Shown: positions 23,925 through 31,278 of the stretch, piece by piece
How the letters are laid out: each line of letters starts with the position of its first letter
Numbering within the stretch: the first letter of the stretch is position 1
Assembly: GCA_016842045.1 (NCBI GenBank)
Contig: JAEVEY010000126.1
Span: 1-32,623 of the forward strand
Direction of reading: 5' to 3'
Source of the DNA: Candidatus Thermoflexus sinensis
GTDB taxonomy: Bacteria > Chloroflexota > Anaerolineae > Thermoflexales > Thermoflexaceae
Length of the DNA stretch: 32,623 bases
Translations under genes and position numbers: made by a program
Notes under the pieces: generated by a model
Databases searched by the model: none
What the model saw: only the letters and a program-made list of their open reading frames with translations
What the model was told of the DNA's origin: nothing

Positions 23925-24056
23925 CTCCGCCTCGCTCTGTGCCCGACTACAAACAGGGTCTTTCCAGTTCGTAGTAGGGCACGTCAGTGCCCGTTCTTTT
24001 TGTGAACGCTTAAACAGGCACTCCGCTTCGCTTCGTGCCCGGCCACAAACAAAGGG
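23925..24056 (+). repeat. Pair of direct repeats
   Basis: CTCCGCCTCGCTCTGTGCCC plus GACTACAAACAGGG (23925-23958) recurs as CTCCGCTTCGCTTCGTGCCC plus GGCCACAAACAAAGGG (24021-24056), about 80% identical. The repeats bracket a terminator-like hairpin in the divergent space between the GT4 gene and the 76-aa orphan. They could be ends of a lost element. Confidence 0.5.
23940..24001 (+). terminator. Attenuator-like pair of competing hairpins
   Basis: GGGCAC-GTCA-GTGCCC (23977-23992) followed by GTTCTTTTTG looks like an intrinsic terminator on the plus strand. Its left arm overlaps an alternative pairing: GTGCCCGACTACAAAC (23940-23955) with GTTCGTAGTAGGGCAC (23968-23983), two mismatches. A TATAAT at 23914-23919 could start this transcript, although no -35 is seen. 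Confidence 0.45.
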
Positions 24057-24099
24057 TTATGGGTTTGGGGCGCGCCTTCGGCGCGCCCCAAACCCATAA
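24057..24099. repeat. Perfect 20-bp hairpin with TTC loop
   Basis: TTATGGGTTTGGGGCGCGCC and its exact complement surround TTC, with the GGCGCGCC core of the hairpin at 9769-9789. It lies between the terminator-like structure and the start of the orphan gene. Confidence 0.65.
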
Positions 24100-24149
24100 T
24101 TTCCTTTGCCAGACCGCGTGACCACCCGCAGATTCACGGGCAACCGAAT

Positions 24150-24155
24150 TATAAT
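24150..24155 (+). promoter_or_regulatory. Probable -10 box of the 76-aa orphan
   Basis: TATAAT lies 38 nt before the ATG at 24194, which suits a leader of about 32 nt. No good -35 is visible at 16-18 nt. Confidence 0.45.
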
Positions 24156-24193
24156 CATACCCGGCGGCTGGCATTCCCACGAGGGAGGGTATC

Positions 24194-24424
24194 ATGACGC
24201 TCTGGGTCATTCGGAGAGGACAGCAGGGGGAATGGGAGGATATCGATCGCGAATATAAGCCCGGATACTTTGTCTATAGCCGACCCGTCCGCTGGCTCTT
24301 CGATCGATGCCCGCGCGAGTATTTCGGCGATTGGCTAAGTCGGCCTCACACCACCATTTACCCGGTTCAGGAGAGGGATGCGGAGCAGAGGGTTCGAGAG
24401 CTGATCAGGAAACCCCTCACGTAG
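24194..24424 (+). CDS. Hypothetical protein, 76 residues
   Basis: I do not recognise a family. The protein (MTLWVIRRGQQGEWEDIDRE...) is charged and rich in Arg, Asp, Glu and aromatic residues, with no membrane segment, signal peptide, Cys pair or nucleotide motif. It has a good Shine-Dalgarno site (GGGAGGG 5 nt before the ATG) and a perfect -10 box, so it is probably a real gene. It lies 86 nt before the giant DUF2298 gene on the same strand and could be co-transcribed with it. No function is suggested. Confidence 0.6.
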   Translation: MTLWVIRRGQQGEWEDIDREYKPGYFVYSRPVRWLFDRCPREYFGDWLSRPHTTIYPVQERDAEQRVRELIRKPLT

Positions 24425-24510
24425 CGAGCAGTCAGGTCGCCTTCGCCGATCTCCATCCTGAACCCCCCTCTCCAGGAAGTGTGTAAGAGCTTATCCCAGG
24501 CACTCGCTTC

Positions 24511-27500
24511 ATGGTGTTCCAGCTTATGAACGCGATCCGATCACGCCGTCCAGAGATTCTTGCACTGCTAACTACCCTGATCCTGACGGTGATCCTGATC
24601 GTCGCCTTCCATCTGCGGACGATCGGATTGAACTGGGACGAGAACCAGCATCTGCATCCCGACGAGCGCTTCCTCACGATGGTCACCGAGGCCCTGGCAT
24701 GGCCTCGTAGCGTGGGGGAGTATTTCGATTCCGCCCGCTCCCCTCTTAACCCCTATAACCGTGGCTACGCGTTCTTCGTTTATGGTGATCTCCCGATCAT
24801 CCTGACGCGCGGGGCCGGCGAGGTCCTCACCGACCTGTGTCAGACACAACGGATCCGATGTCCCTTTCCGGAAGGGCGCGCCCTGGGTTACAACGAGATC
24901 ACGCTCCTCGGCCGGGCCCTCTCGGCTCTGCTGGATACGGGGACGGTGCTTCTGACCTTCCTGATCGGTCTGGAACTGCTGGGGGTCGGCGGGGCATTGC
25001 TGGCGGCCGCTCTGATGGCCTTCAGCGTGATGAACATCCAGCAGGCTCATTTCTACACCACTGATACCTGGGCGACCTTCTTCAGCACCGCTGCCCTCCT
25101 GGGGCTGATCCGGATGGTCCGTCAGGACCACCCATCTCCCTCCTTCCGACTTGCGCTCGTCACCGGGGCCATGGCCGGTGCCGCGCTGGCCTGTCGGATC
25201 AACCTGTGGCCGCTCCTTCCCGTGATGGCCCTGGCGGCCGCGCTCCATCTCCGAAATCGGTCCCGGGAATGGAAGCCCTGGATCGCCGCCGGGCTCGCGG
25301 CCGTCCTGGCCTTCCGGATCGGTATGCCCTATGCCTTTGCGGGGTGGATCGCCCCGGATCCTCGATGGCTGGCGAACATGCGGGAGATCCAGGCGCTGAT
25401 CAGCGGAGAGATCGATTATCCGCCCGGCCACCAGTGGACGGACCGTGCGCCGATCCTCTTCCCCCTCAAAAACATGGTGCTCTGGGGAATGGGCCTCCCC
25501 TTCGGGCTGGCCGCGTGGATCGGATGGCTGGCCCTGGGGTGGGCCCTTCGTCAGCGGCTTCACGCCGGATCCTTCCGGAAGGATCCCATTGCGATCGGGT
25601 GGTTGCTGATCTGGATCTGGACCGGCGGCTATTTCCTGTATATGGGAACGCAATGGGTGAAATCCATGCGCTACTTCCTTCCGATCTACCCCACGCTGGC
25701 CCTGATCGCCGCCTGGGGCCTGCTGCAGCTCCGGGGGATCCGGCACCCGTTCGGCCGATGGCTTGTTTCAACTGGAACCGCCGGGACGCTGTTCGGCACT
25801 GCCCTGTGGGCCTTCGCATTCGTGGGGATCTATCAGCAACCGGTCTCCCGTGTGGCGGCCTCCCGATGGCTCTACGCCCACGTCCCCAGCGCGGTGACGC
25901 TGTTGCTCACCGGTTCAAACGATCCGCAATATCCCCTCCCCCTCCCGAACCGGATCCAGGTGGAGAGCGAGCTGGCGCTGCCGGTGGGGCCGATCCCTGC
26001 GCTGACCGTCAGTGGGATCGAGATCCCTCATCTGCGTGCCCTGGGCGATCGGTCGGGCAGTCTCCAGCTTGCGCTGGAAACCCCCGAAGGCCAGGAGCGT
26101 ATCCGGGTCCGCCTGATCCCCACAACAGCCCCCCGGCATCCCGACGGAGATCCGGTTCGGATCTCCCTGCCGGAACCGATCACTCTGCCTCCCGGGTCCT
26201 ACATTGTGCGCCTGCGAGCGGAGGGCGGGCCCATCCTCCTCGCCTCCTCGATCATCGCCAACGAGCACTGGGACGATGGCCTGCCGTTACGGCTGGATGG
26301 TCGGGATGCCTTTGCCATGTATCAGGGCATGGAGATGACGTGGTATGACGATGACACCGAGGAGAAGCGGGCCCGCGCCCTGGAGTGGCTGGAGCGGGCG
26401 GACTGGATCATTCTTTCCAGCCAGCGGCTGGTCTGGTCGATCCCCCGCCTGCCCCTCCGCTACCCCATGACTACCGCCTATTACCGCGCCCTGTTCGAAG
26501 GCCAGCTGGGCTTTGAACTAACAGCCGTCTTCCATGTCAGGCCCCGATTGGGGCTATTAGAAATCGACGACATCGGTGGCCGGATCGGCTTTCAGCTCCC
26601 GCCCCTGGGGTTTGAAGAGCCCTTCTGGGGCGCGGAGGAGGCTTTCAGCGTCTACGACCATCCGCCGGTCTGGATCTTCCGCAAGCGGCCCGATTTCTCT
26701 ATAGAGCAGGTCCGACGGGTTCTGGAGGCGGTGGACCTGGGCCAGGTGGTCTGGCAGACGCCGCGCCAGTATACCCAGGCCCGCCGCCTCCTGATGTTAG
26801 ACCCGGCGACGTGGGCGCGTCAGCAAACGGCCTCCACCTATCGAGAGATCTTCCCGCCGGAGAATCCGCTGAACCGCTGGCCGCTCCTCGGGATCGCGGT
26901 CTGGCTGCTCTTTTTCCTCTTGCTGACATGGTGGGCCTGGCCAATCACCGCCTGGGCATTCCCCCAGCTCGTCGATCGAGGCTACGCCCTGGCCCATCTT
27001 CTGGGTCCGTTGCTCTTCGCCTTCCTCCCATGGTTGCTGGCCAGCATCGGGGCGATGGATTTCACCCGAGCGGCCATGATCCTCACATTGCTCATTGGCT
27101 TCGGAGTGGATCTCCTCCTGTGGCCCCGGGCTCGACCGGCGATCCGGGAGGCGTTGCGGGATCCCCTCTGGCGGGCCGAGATGGGCGTCTTCCTGGGGAC
27201 CTTTGCCCTCTGGCTGTTGATCCGGCTGGGCCATCCGGACCTCTGGCATCCGGTGATGGGTGGGGAGAAGCCGATGAACCTCTCCTACCTGCTGGCGACG
27301 ATCCGCTCGCTGCGCTTCCCGCCCTATGATCCGTGGTTCGCAGGGGGGTATATCAACTATTATTACTTCGGCTATGTGATCATCGGGGCGCCGATGAAGC
27401 TCCTGGGCTTCGACGTGCGCTATGCATACAACGCGGCGATCCCCACACTATCGGCGCTGACCGCTCTTGGGGCCTTTGCGATCGGCGCTCACCTCGCTGC

Positions 27501-29232
27501 GGCATGGTGGCCTCGGGCGCGGAAGAAGCGGATCCTCACAGGCCTGCTGGCGGCGCTCTTCGCAGTCGGGGTGGGGAATCTCGGGGAATTGAAGCTGCTT
27601 TCGGATCTCTTCGGCGAGGTCGGCGCCGAAGTCTCCGGGGCCACTTCCCCATCCCCCCTTGACACGCTGCGGGGCATCGAGCGGGTGCTGCTTGGGGAAG
27701 CGTCGCTGCCCGCCCGCATCGAGTGGTGGTACTGGAACCCGACCCGCATGATCCCTGATCGGGACGTTGTGCCGATCACGGAGTTCCCCTACTTCACGTT
27801 CCTGTATGCGGATCTCCACGCCCACATGCTGGCTTTCCCCCTCCAGCTGGCCGCCCTGCTGATCGGGCTGGCCTGGCTTCGGAGGTCCCGCTGGGGTGAG
27901 CCTTCCGGGATCACCGCGTTGACCTTAGGGGCCCTCATGGTTGGCGCCCTGCGGCCTACCAACACCTGGGATTACCCCACCCATCTCCTTCTGGGGCTGG
28001 TGGCGCTCACTCTGAACGCATGGAGGCGAAAGGATCTTCAGTCCTGGCGGGGAACTGAGGGCTGGATCGCCCGGGGCATTGCGTTCGCTGGCCTGGGCGT
28101 GCTGTTTTTCTATCCTTACCTCGCCCACTATGCGACCGCCTATACGTCCTTTGAAATGTGGAAGGGGGATCGCACACCTCTGGATACATATCTGCTGCTG
28201 CACGGTCTGTTCCTGATGCCCATCCTGGTCCTTCTCCTGCGAGAGAGCCGACGGCTGCTCCGGTGGGTCCTCGCCGGATGGGCGGTCGATCCTCTGGGGA
28301 CTGCCGGATGGATCGCGGCGGGGGCGATGGGTCTGGTCCTCTGGTTCCTGGGCACGCGGATGGCTCCGGTGGCCGGGGTTGCGGTTCCCCTGATCCTGAT
28401 GGGCGTTGCCCTCGCGCTGCGCCCCTATCAGATCCCGGAGCGACGGGCGCTGTGGCTCTGGGTGGCGGGGGCGGCGGCCCTCACCCTAAGCGTGGAGCTC
28501 ATCGTGCTCAGGGGAGACATCGGCCGCATGAACACGGTCTTTAAGTTTTACCTGCAGGTGTGGTTCCTCTGGGCCATCGCCGCAGCGGTTGCGGTGGTCG
28601 CCCTGGAGGAGGCCGCCCAGCGATGGATACCCTTGCTTCGCGCCTTCTGGCGCAGCGCGTTTGTCGTTTTGCTCGCCTCCGCCCTCCTCTACCCCATCCT
28701 GGCCACCCGGGCTCGGATGTATGATCGCTGGGATGTGTCGGTGGGCCCGACGCTGGATGGCTTCGCCTTTATGGAAAAGGCCATCGCGGATGAGATGGGG
28801 GTGCGCTACCCGGTTCGCCAGGAATGGGAGGCGCTGGAGTTCCTTCAGCGCTTCAGCCGGGGAACCCCTGTGGTGATCGAATCCGTTCGCTCTCCGGCTT
28901 ATCGGGGATTACGAAGCCGGGCGGCGATGTTCCTCGGGCTCCCCGTGGTCTTCGGCTGGGGCTGGCATCAGCGGCAGCAGCGAACCGTCGTTCCGGAGTC
29001 GGTGATCCAGCGCCGCGAGGCCGACGTCGACCGGTTCTACGAAACTACGGATCCCGACGAGGCCATGGCCATCCTGCGCCGCTACGGCGTGCGCTACGTG
29101 ATGGACGGCTACGCCGAACGCTTGTATTATCCGCCTTTGGGGTTCGAGAAGTTCCCCACTATGATTGAGCGGGGGGACCTTCGGGTGGTGTTCGATAACG
29201 GGGGCGTGCGGATCTATGAGGTAATGCGCTGA
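24511..29232 (+). CDS. Giant DUF2298 membrane protein with N-terminal glycosyltransferase-like half
   Basis: A 1573-residue polytopic membrane protein. The N-terminal half (about 15-470) resembles GT39/PMT-type transferases: a first membrane helix, then NWDENQHLHPDERF with its acidic pair, and about ten hydrophobic segments. A soluble beta-rich part (about 480-760) follows. The C-terminal half (about 790-1573) is the DUF2298 (Chlor_Arch_YYY) domain, with YDPWFAGGYINYYYFGY, ITEFPYFTFLYADLHAHM and RPTNTWDYPTHLLL, and ends in an extracytoplasmic-looking tail. Together it looks like a polyprenyl-sugar-dependent envelope glycosyltransferase, but no member has a proven activity that I know of. The ATG at 24511 has only a weak Shine-Dalgarno; an ATG five codons on is possible. 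Confidence 0.85.
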   Translation: MVFQLMNAIRSRRPEILALLTTLILTVILIVAFHLRTIGLNWDENQHLHPDERFLTMVTEALAWPRSVGEYFDSARSPLNPYNRGYAFFVYGDLPIILTRGAGEVLTDLCQTQRIRCPFPEGRALGYNEITLLGRALSALLDTGTVLLTFLIGLELLGVGGALLAAALMAFSVMNIQQAHFYTTDTWATFFSTAALLGLIRMVRQDHPSPSFRLALVTGAMAGAALACRINLWPLLPVMALAAALHLRNRSREWKPWIAAGLAAVLAFRIGMPYAFAGWIAPDPRWLANMREIQALISGEIDYPPGHQWTDRAPILFPLKNMVLWGMGLPFGLAAWIGWLALGWALRQRLHAGSFRKDPIAIGWLLIWIWTGGYFLYMGTQWVKSMRYFLPIYPTLALIAAWGLLQLRGIRHPFGRWLVSTGTAGTLFGTALWAFAFVGIYQQPVSRVAASRWLYAHVPSAVTLLLTGSNDPQYPLPLPNRIQVESELALPVGPIPALTVSGIEIPHLRALGDRSGSLQLALETPEGQERIRVRLIPTTAPRHPDGDPVRISLPEPITLPPGSYIVRLRAEGGPILLASSIIANEHWDDGLPLRLDGRDAFAMYQGMEMTWYDDDTEEKRARALEWLERADWIILSSQRLVWSIPRLPLRYPMTTAYYRALFEGQLGFELTAVFHVRPRLGLLEIDDIGGRIGFQLPPLGFEEPFWGAEEAFSVYDHPPVWIFRKRPDFSIEQVRRVLEAVDLGQVVWQTPRQYTQARRLLMLDPATWARQQTASTYREIFPPENPLNRWPLLGIAVWLLFFLLLTWWAWPITAWAFPQLVDRGYALAHLLGPLLFAFLPWLLASIGAMDFTRAAMILTLLIGFGVDLLLWPRARPAIREALRDPLWRAEMGVFLGTFALWLLIRLGHPDLWHPVMGGEKPMNLSYLLATIRSLRFPPYDPWFAGGYINYYYFGYVIIGAPMKLLGFDVRYAYNAAIPTLSALTALGAFAIGAHLAAAWWPRARKKRILTGLLAALFAVGVGNLGELKLLSDLFGEVGAEVSGATSPSPLDTLRGIERVLLGEASLPARIEWWYWNPTRMIPDRDVVPITEFPYFTFLYADLHAHMLAFPLQLAALLIGLAWLRRSRWGEPSGITALTLGALMVGALRPTNTWDYPTHLLLGLVALTLNAWRRKDLQSWRGTEGWIARGIAFAGLGVLFFYPYLAHYATAYTSFEMWKGDRTPLDTYLLLHGLFLMPILVLLLRESRRLLRWVLAGWAVDPLGTAGWIAAGAMGLVLWFLGTRMAPVAGVAVPLILMGVALALRPYQIPERRALWLWVAGAAALTLSVELIVLRGDIGRMNTVFKFYLQVWFLWAIAAAVAVVALEEAAQRWIPLLRAFWRSAFVVLLASALLYPILATRARMYDRWDVSVGPTLDGFAFMEKAIADEMGVRYPVRQEWEALEFLQRFSRGTPVVIESVRSPAYRGLRSRAAMFLGLPVVFGWGWHQRQQRTVVPESVIQRREADVDRFYETTDPDEAMAILRRYGVRYVMDGYAERLYYPPLGFEKFPTMIERGDLRVVFDNGGVRIYEVMR

Positions 29233-29253
29233 GCGCCCGGTCCTTTTCAGGTG

Positions 29254-29963
29254 CTATCCGAAAAGCCCCGCAAGAGGAATGGCGAATCCCGGAAGGACCT
29301 CCTCCCCCTCCGGCGCCTCATGCTCCCGCAGGAACCGCGCGTTCCCATCCGGCCGATACACGGTCACCGTCCGCGCTTCCGGTGCCACCACCCACACTCG
29401 CCGCGCCCCTGCCTCCAGGTAGTCCCGCACCTTCTGCTGGAGATCCACGGGATTATCATTCGGCGACAGCACCTCCACCGCCAGATCCGGCGCTCCCTCA
29501 ATGAACCCGGAAGGCAACTTCCCCTCCGGCAGCCGCTCTGCCGCAATAAAGGCCACAATCCGGCGTTCGCACCCGCTCCGGGTCCCACGGCAACCGCAAG
29601 ATGAATCCCATATCTCCCACCACCACCCGGCCCGGCGGATGTTTTCGGGCGTGCTCCATCAGCCGCCGGCCGATCTCCAGCAGGAGCTCCCCGCGCACTC
29701 CGCCCACCGGCGTCATTTCGATAACCTCCCTGGGAGTTACGCAGTTGAAAGCTCTAAGCTCTAAAGATGGAACGGAATGGTCCCACCCCCCTTTCTCCCC
29801 CCTCCCCACGGCCCCAAGGGCCGTGGGGAGGGGGGAGAAAAATCCTTGCCCCCATGGGAAACGAACTGCGTAAGTCCTACTCCCCATGGATGAGCTCGCG
29901 ACGCGCATCCCCTTCCCCCATCCGCCACAGATCGGCCGCCGTCAACCGCGTCTTCACACCCAT
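29254..29963 (-). pseudogene. Uma2-family (PD-(D/E)XK-like) gene, interrupted and frameshifted
   Basis: The gene starts with ATG at 29963 behind a strong GGAGGAGG site. It encodes MGVKTRLTAADLWRM and continues ...RRELIHGE up to 29880. A family B element (29731-29879) then splits it. Removing the element and one target copy restores HGE-VIEMTPVGG in frame. A second lesion, one extra base at about 29557-29558 (GATTGTG for GATGTG), shifts the frame before VAFIAAERLP. The rest (APDLAVEVLSPND, KVRDYLEAGARRVWVV) is the usual Uma2 C-terminus. Uma2 proteins are a large family of putative restriction-like endonucleases of unknown role. With two lesions the gene is certainly dead. Confidence 0.85.
29731..29879 (-). 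mobile_element. Miniature element family B, complete copy inside the Uma2 gene
   Basis: A 149-bp element with ends TGGGAGTTACGCAGTT and the complement of TAGGACTTACGCAGTT (14 of 16 match). It is flanked by exact 5-bp duplications CTCCC at 29726-29730 and 29880-29884. The middle is a perfect 23-bp GC hairpin with CAA loop (29792-29840). There is no open frame, so it must be mobilised in trans. A truncated relative is at 9621-9729. Confidence 0.88.
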
Positions 29964-30017
29964 CGGGACACCTCCTCCCAGCGCTGCGTTTTGGGGGCTC
30001 GCTCCGCAAACGCCTGC

Positions 30018-30935
30018 TTATGAGGGGCGAGCGGCTTGCTGATCGATCAGGATTCGCTGATAGCTTTCATAGCGGCGCCGGCTGATCTTCCCCCGGGCGA
30101 CCGCCCGGCGGATCGCGCAACCAGGCTCTTCCAGATGCAGGCAATCGGAGAACTCGCAACGGCCGATATAGGGGCGCATCTCCGGGAAGCAGGCCGCCAG
30201 GTCCTCCGGTCGAATCCCCCACACCCCGATGTCTCGCAGGCCCGGGGTATCGGCCAGGTATCCGCCGTCGAAGGGGATCAGCTCGCTGCGGGTCGTGGTG
30301 TGGCGTCCCATGCCGGTCCGCGGATTGATGGATCCGATTTTCAAAGCCAGCCCCGGCTGGAGGGCGTTCAGCAGGCTGGATTTGCCGACCCCGGAAGGGC
30401 CGATGAAGGCGGTGATCTTCCCCTGAAGCCGTTCCCGCAGCCTATCAAGGCCCGCCCCGGTGATCGCGCTGGTGAACAAGACCGGATACCCCAGGGCCTC
30501 GTATTCCCTGAATGATTCCTGGAAAGATGAAAGATCCTCCACCAGATCGATCTTGTTCAGGCAAAGGATCGCCGGCAGGCCGTTGGCCTCCGCCACCGCC
30601 AGATAGCGATCGATTTGGAACCGATCCGGCTCTGGAACCGCCGCGAACACCGCCACGATCTGATCCAGATTCGCGGCGATGACGTGGGCTTTATGAGGGT
30701 CCAGGGGTTCCCGACGCACCAGCGCGGTGCGTCGGGGGAGGATAGCCACGATAGCGCCTTCCTGCGGCGCGACCCGCTCGAATTCCACGCGGTCGCCGAT
30801 CACCGGGCGCTGCGGACCATCGGCCTGGCGACGCAGTCGACCCCGTAACACACACCGCACAATCCCATCCGGTCCCTGCACATCATAGGCCGCGCCCAGC
30901 ACCCGGATCACCAACCCTTCCTCCCGCATCCCCAT
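30018..30935 (-). CDS. rsgA: Ribosome small-subunit-dependent GTPase A
   Basis: GTPase that acts late in 30S ribosomal subunit assembly. The 305 residues show the diagnostic circularly permuted order: an N-terminal OB-fold (about 8-75), then G4 NKID (127-130), G5-like TSA (155-157), G1 GPSGVGKSS (179-187) and G3 DTPG (229-232). A C-terminal zinc knuckle follows (Cys260, Cys265, His267, Cys273). The ATG at 30935 has GGAGGAGGTGAGG about 5-17 nt upstream. It stands alone, with a dead Uma2 gene downstream and a gene-free stretch of 343 nt upstream. GATC sites are frequent here (18 by hand count in 918 bp), as in the rest of the window. Confidence 0.95.
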   Translation of the reverse strand: MGMREEGLVIRVLGAAYDVQGPDGIVRCVLRGRLRRQADGPQRPVIGDRVEFERVAPQEGAIVAILPRRTALVRREPLDPHKAHVIAANLDQIVAVFAAVPEPDRFQIDRYLAVAEANGLPAILCLNKIDLVEDLSSFQESFREYEALGYPVLFTSAITGAGLDRLRERLQGKITAFIGPSGVGKSSLLNALQPGLALKIGSINPRTGMGRHTTTRSELIPFDGGYLADTPGLRDIGVWGIRPEDLAACFPEMRPYIGRCEFSDCLHLEEPGCAIRRAVARGKISRRRYESYQRILIDQQAARPS

Positions 30936-31278
30936 CCAGCCTCACCTCCTCCCGATGGGATCTCCGGAATCTCTCCCCTATTCTCCGGCTGGGCGCATCC
31001 CAGCTCAACGCTCAACCTGGAGCGCCCCCGAAGGAACGGGAGAATGTGCCTGGTTTTTCCATTTTATAATCTTACTGAGCCTGGATGAGCCCATGCGTAT
31101 ACAGAGGTTTTTGGGGAGCCAGTGAGGTGAGGCCATCCGCTTCCCCCACGGCGTATCCTCCGCGCCAACGGCCGTGCGGAACGGGATACAGCGAACATCT
31201 GAGAAATCGGTCCAGCGTGGCGCCGAGCGAACGTTCATCCAGCTGGCGATAGCGTATGGCCCTGAGGGAGGGTGAGCG
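30936..31278. other. Gene-free stretch before the STAND gene
   Basis: No convincing gene is seen in 343 nt between the divergent rsgA and STAND genes. TATAAT at 31065-31070 on the plus strand could be a -10 box, about 200 nt above the STAND start and without a clear -35. Composition changes in or just after this stretch. Confidence 0.35.

Noticed and set aside
23925-24056. CRISPR array
   Set aside because: There are only two imperfect repeats with one spacer-like gap that itself holds a terminator-like hairpin; no cas gene is nearby.
24568-25746. Minus-strand open frame of 392 codons opposite the DUF2298 gene
   Set aside because: Composition is Gly/Pro/Asp/Gln-rich without motifs, and the plus strand encodes clear membrane segments throughout.
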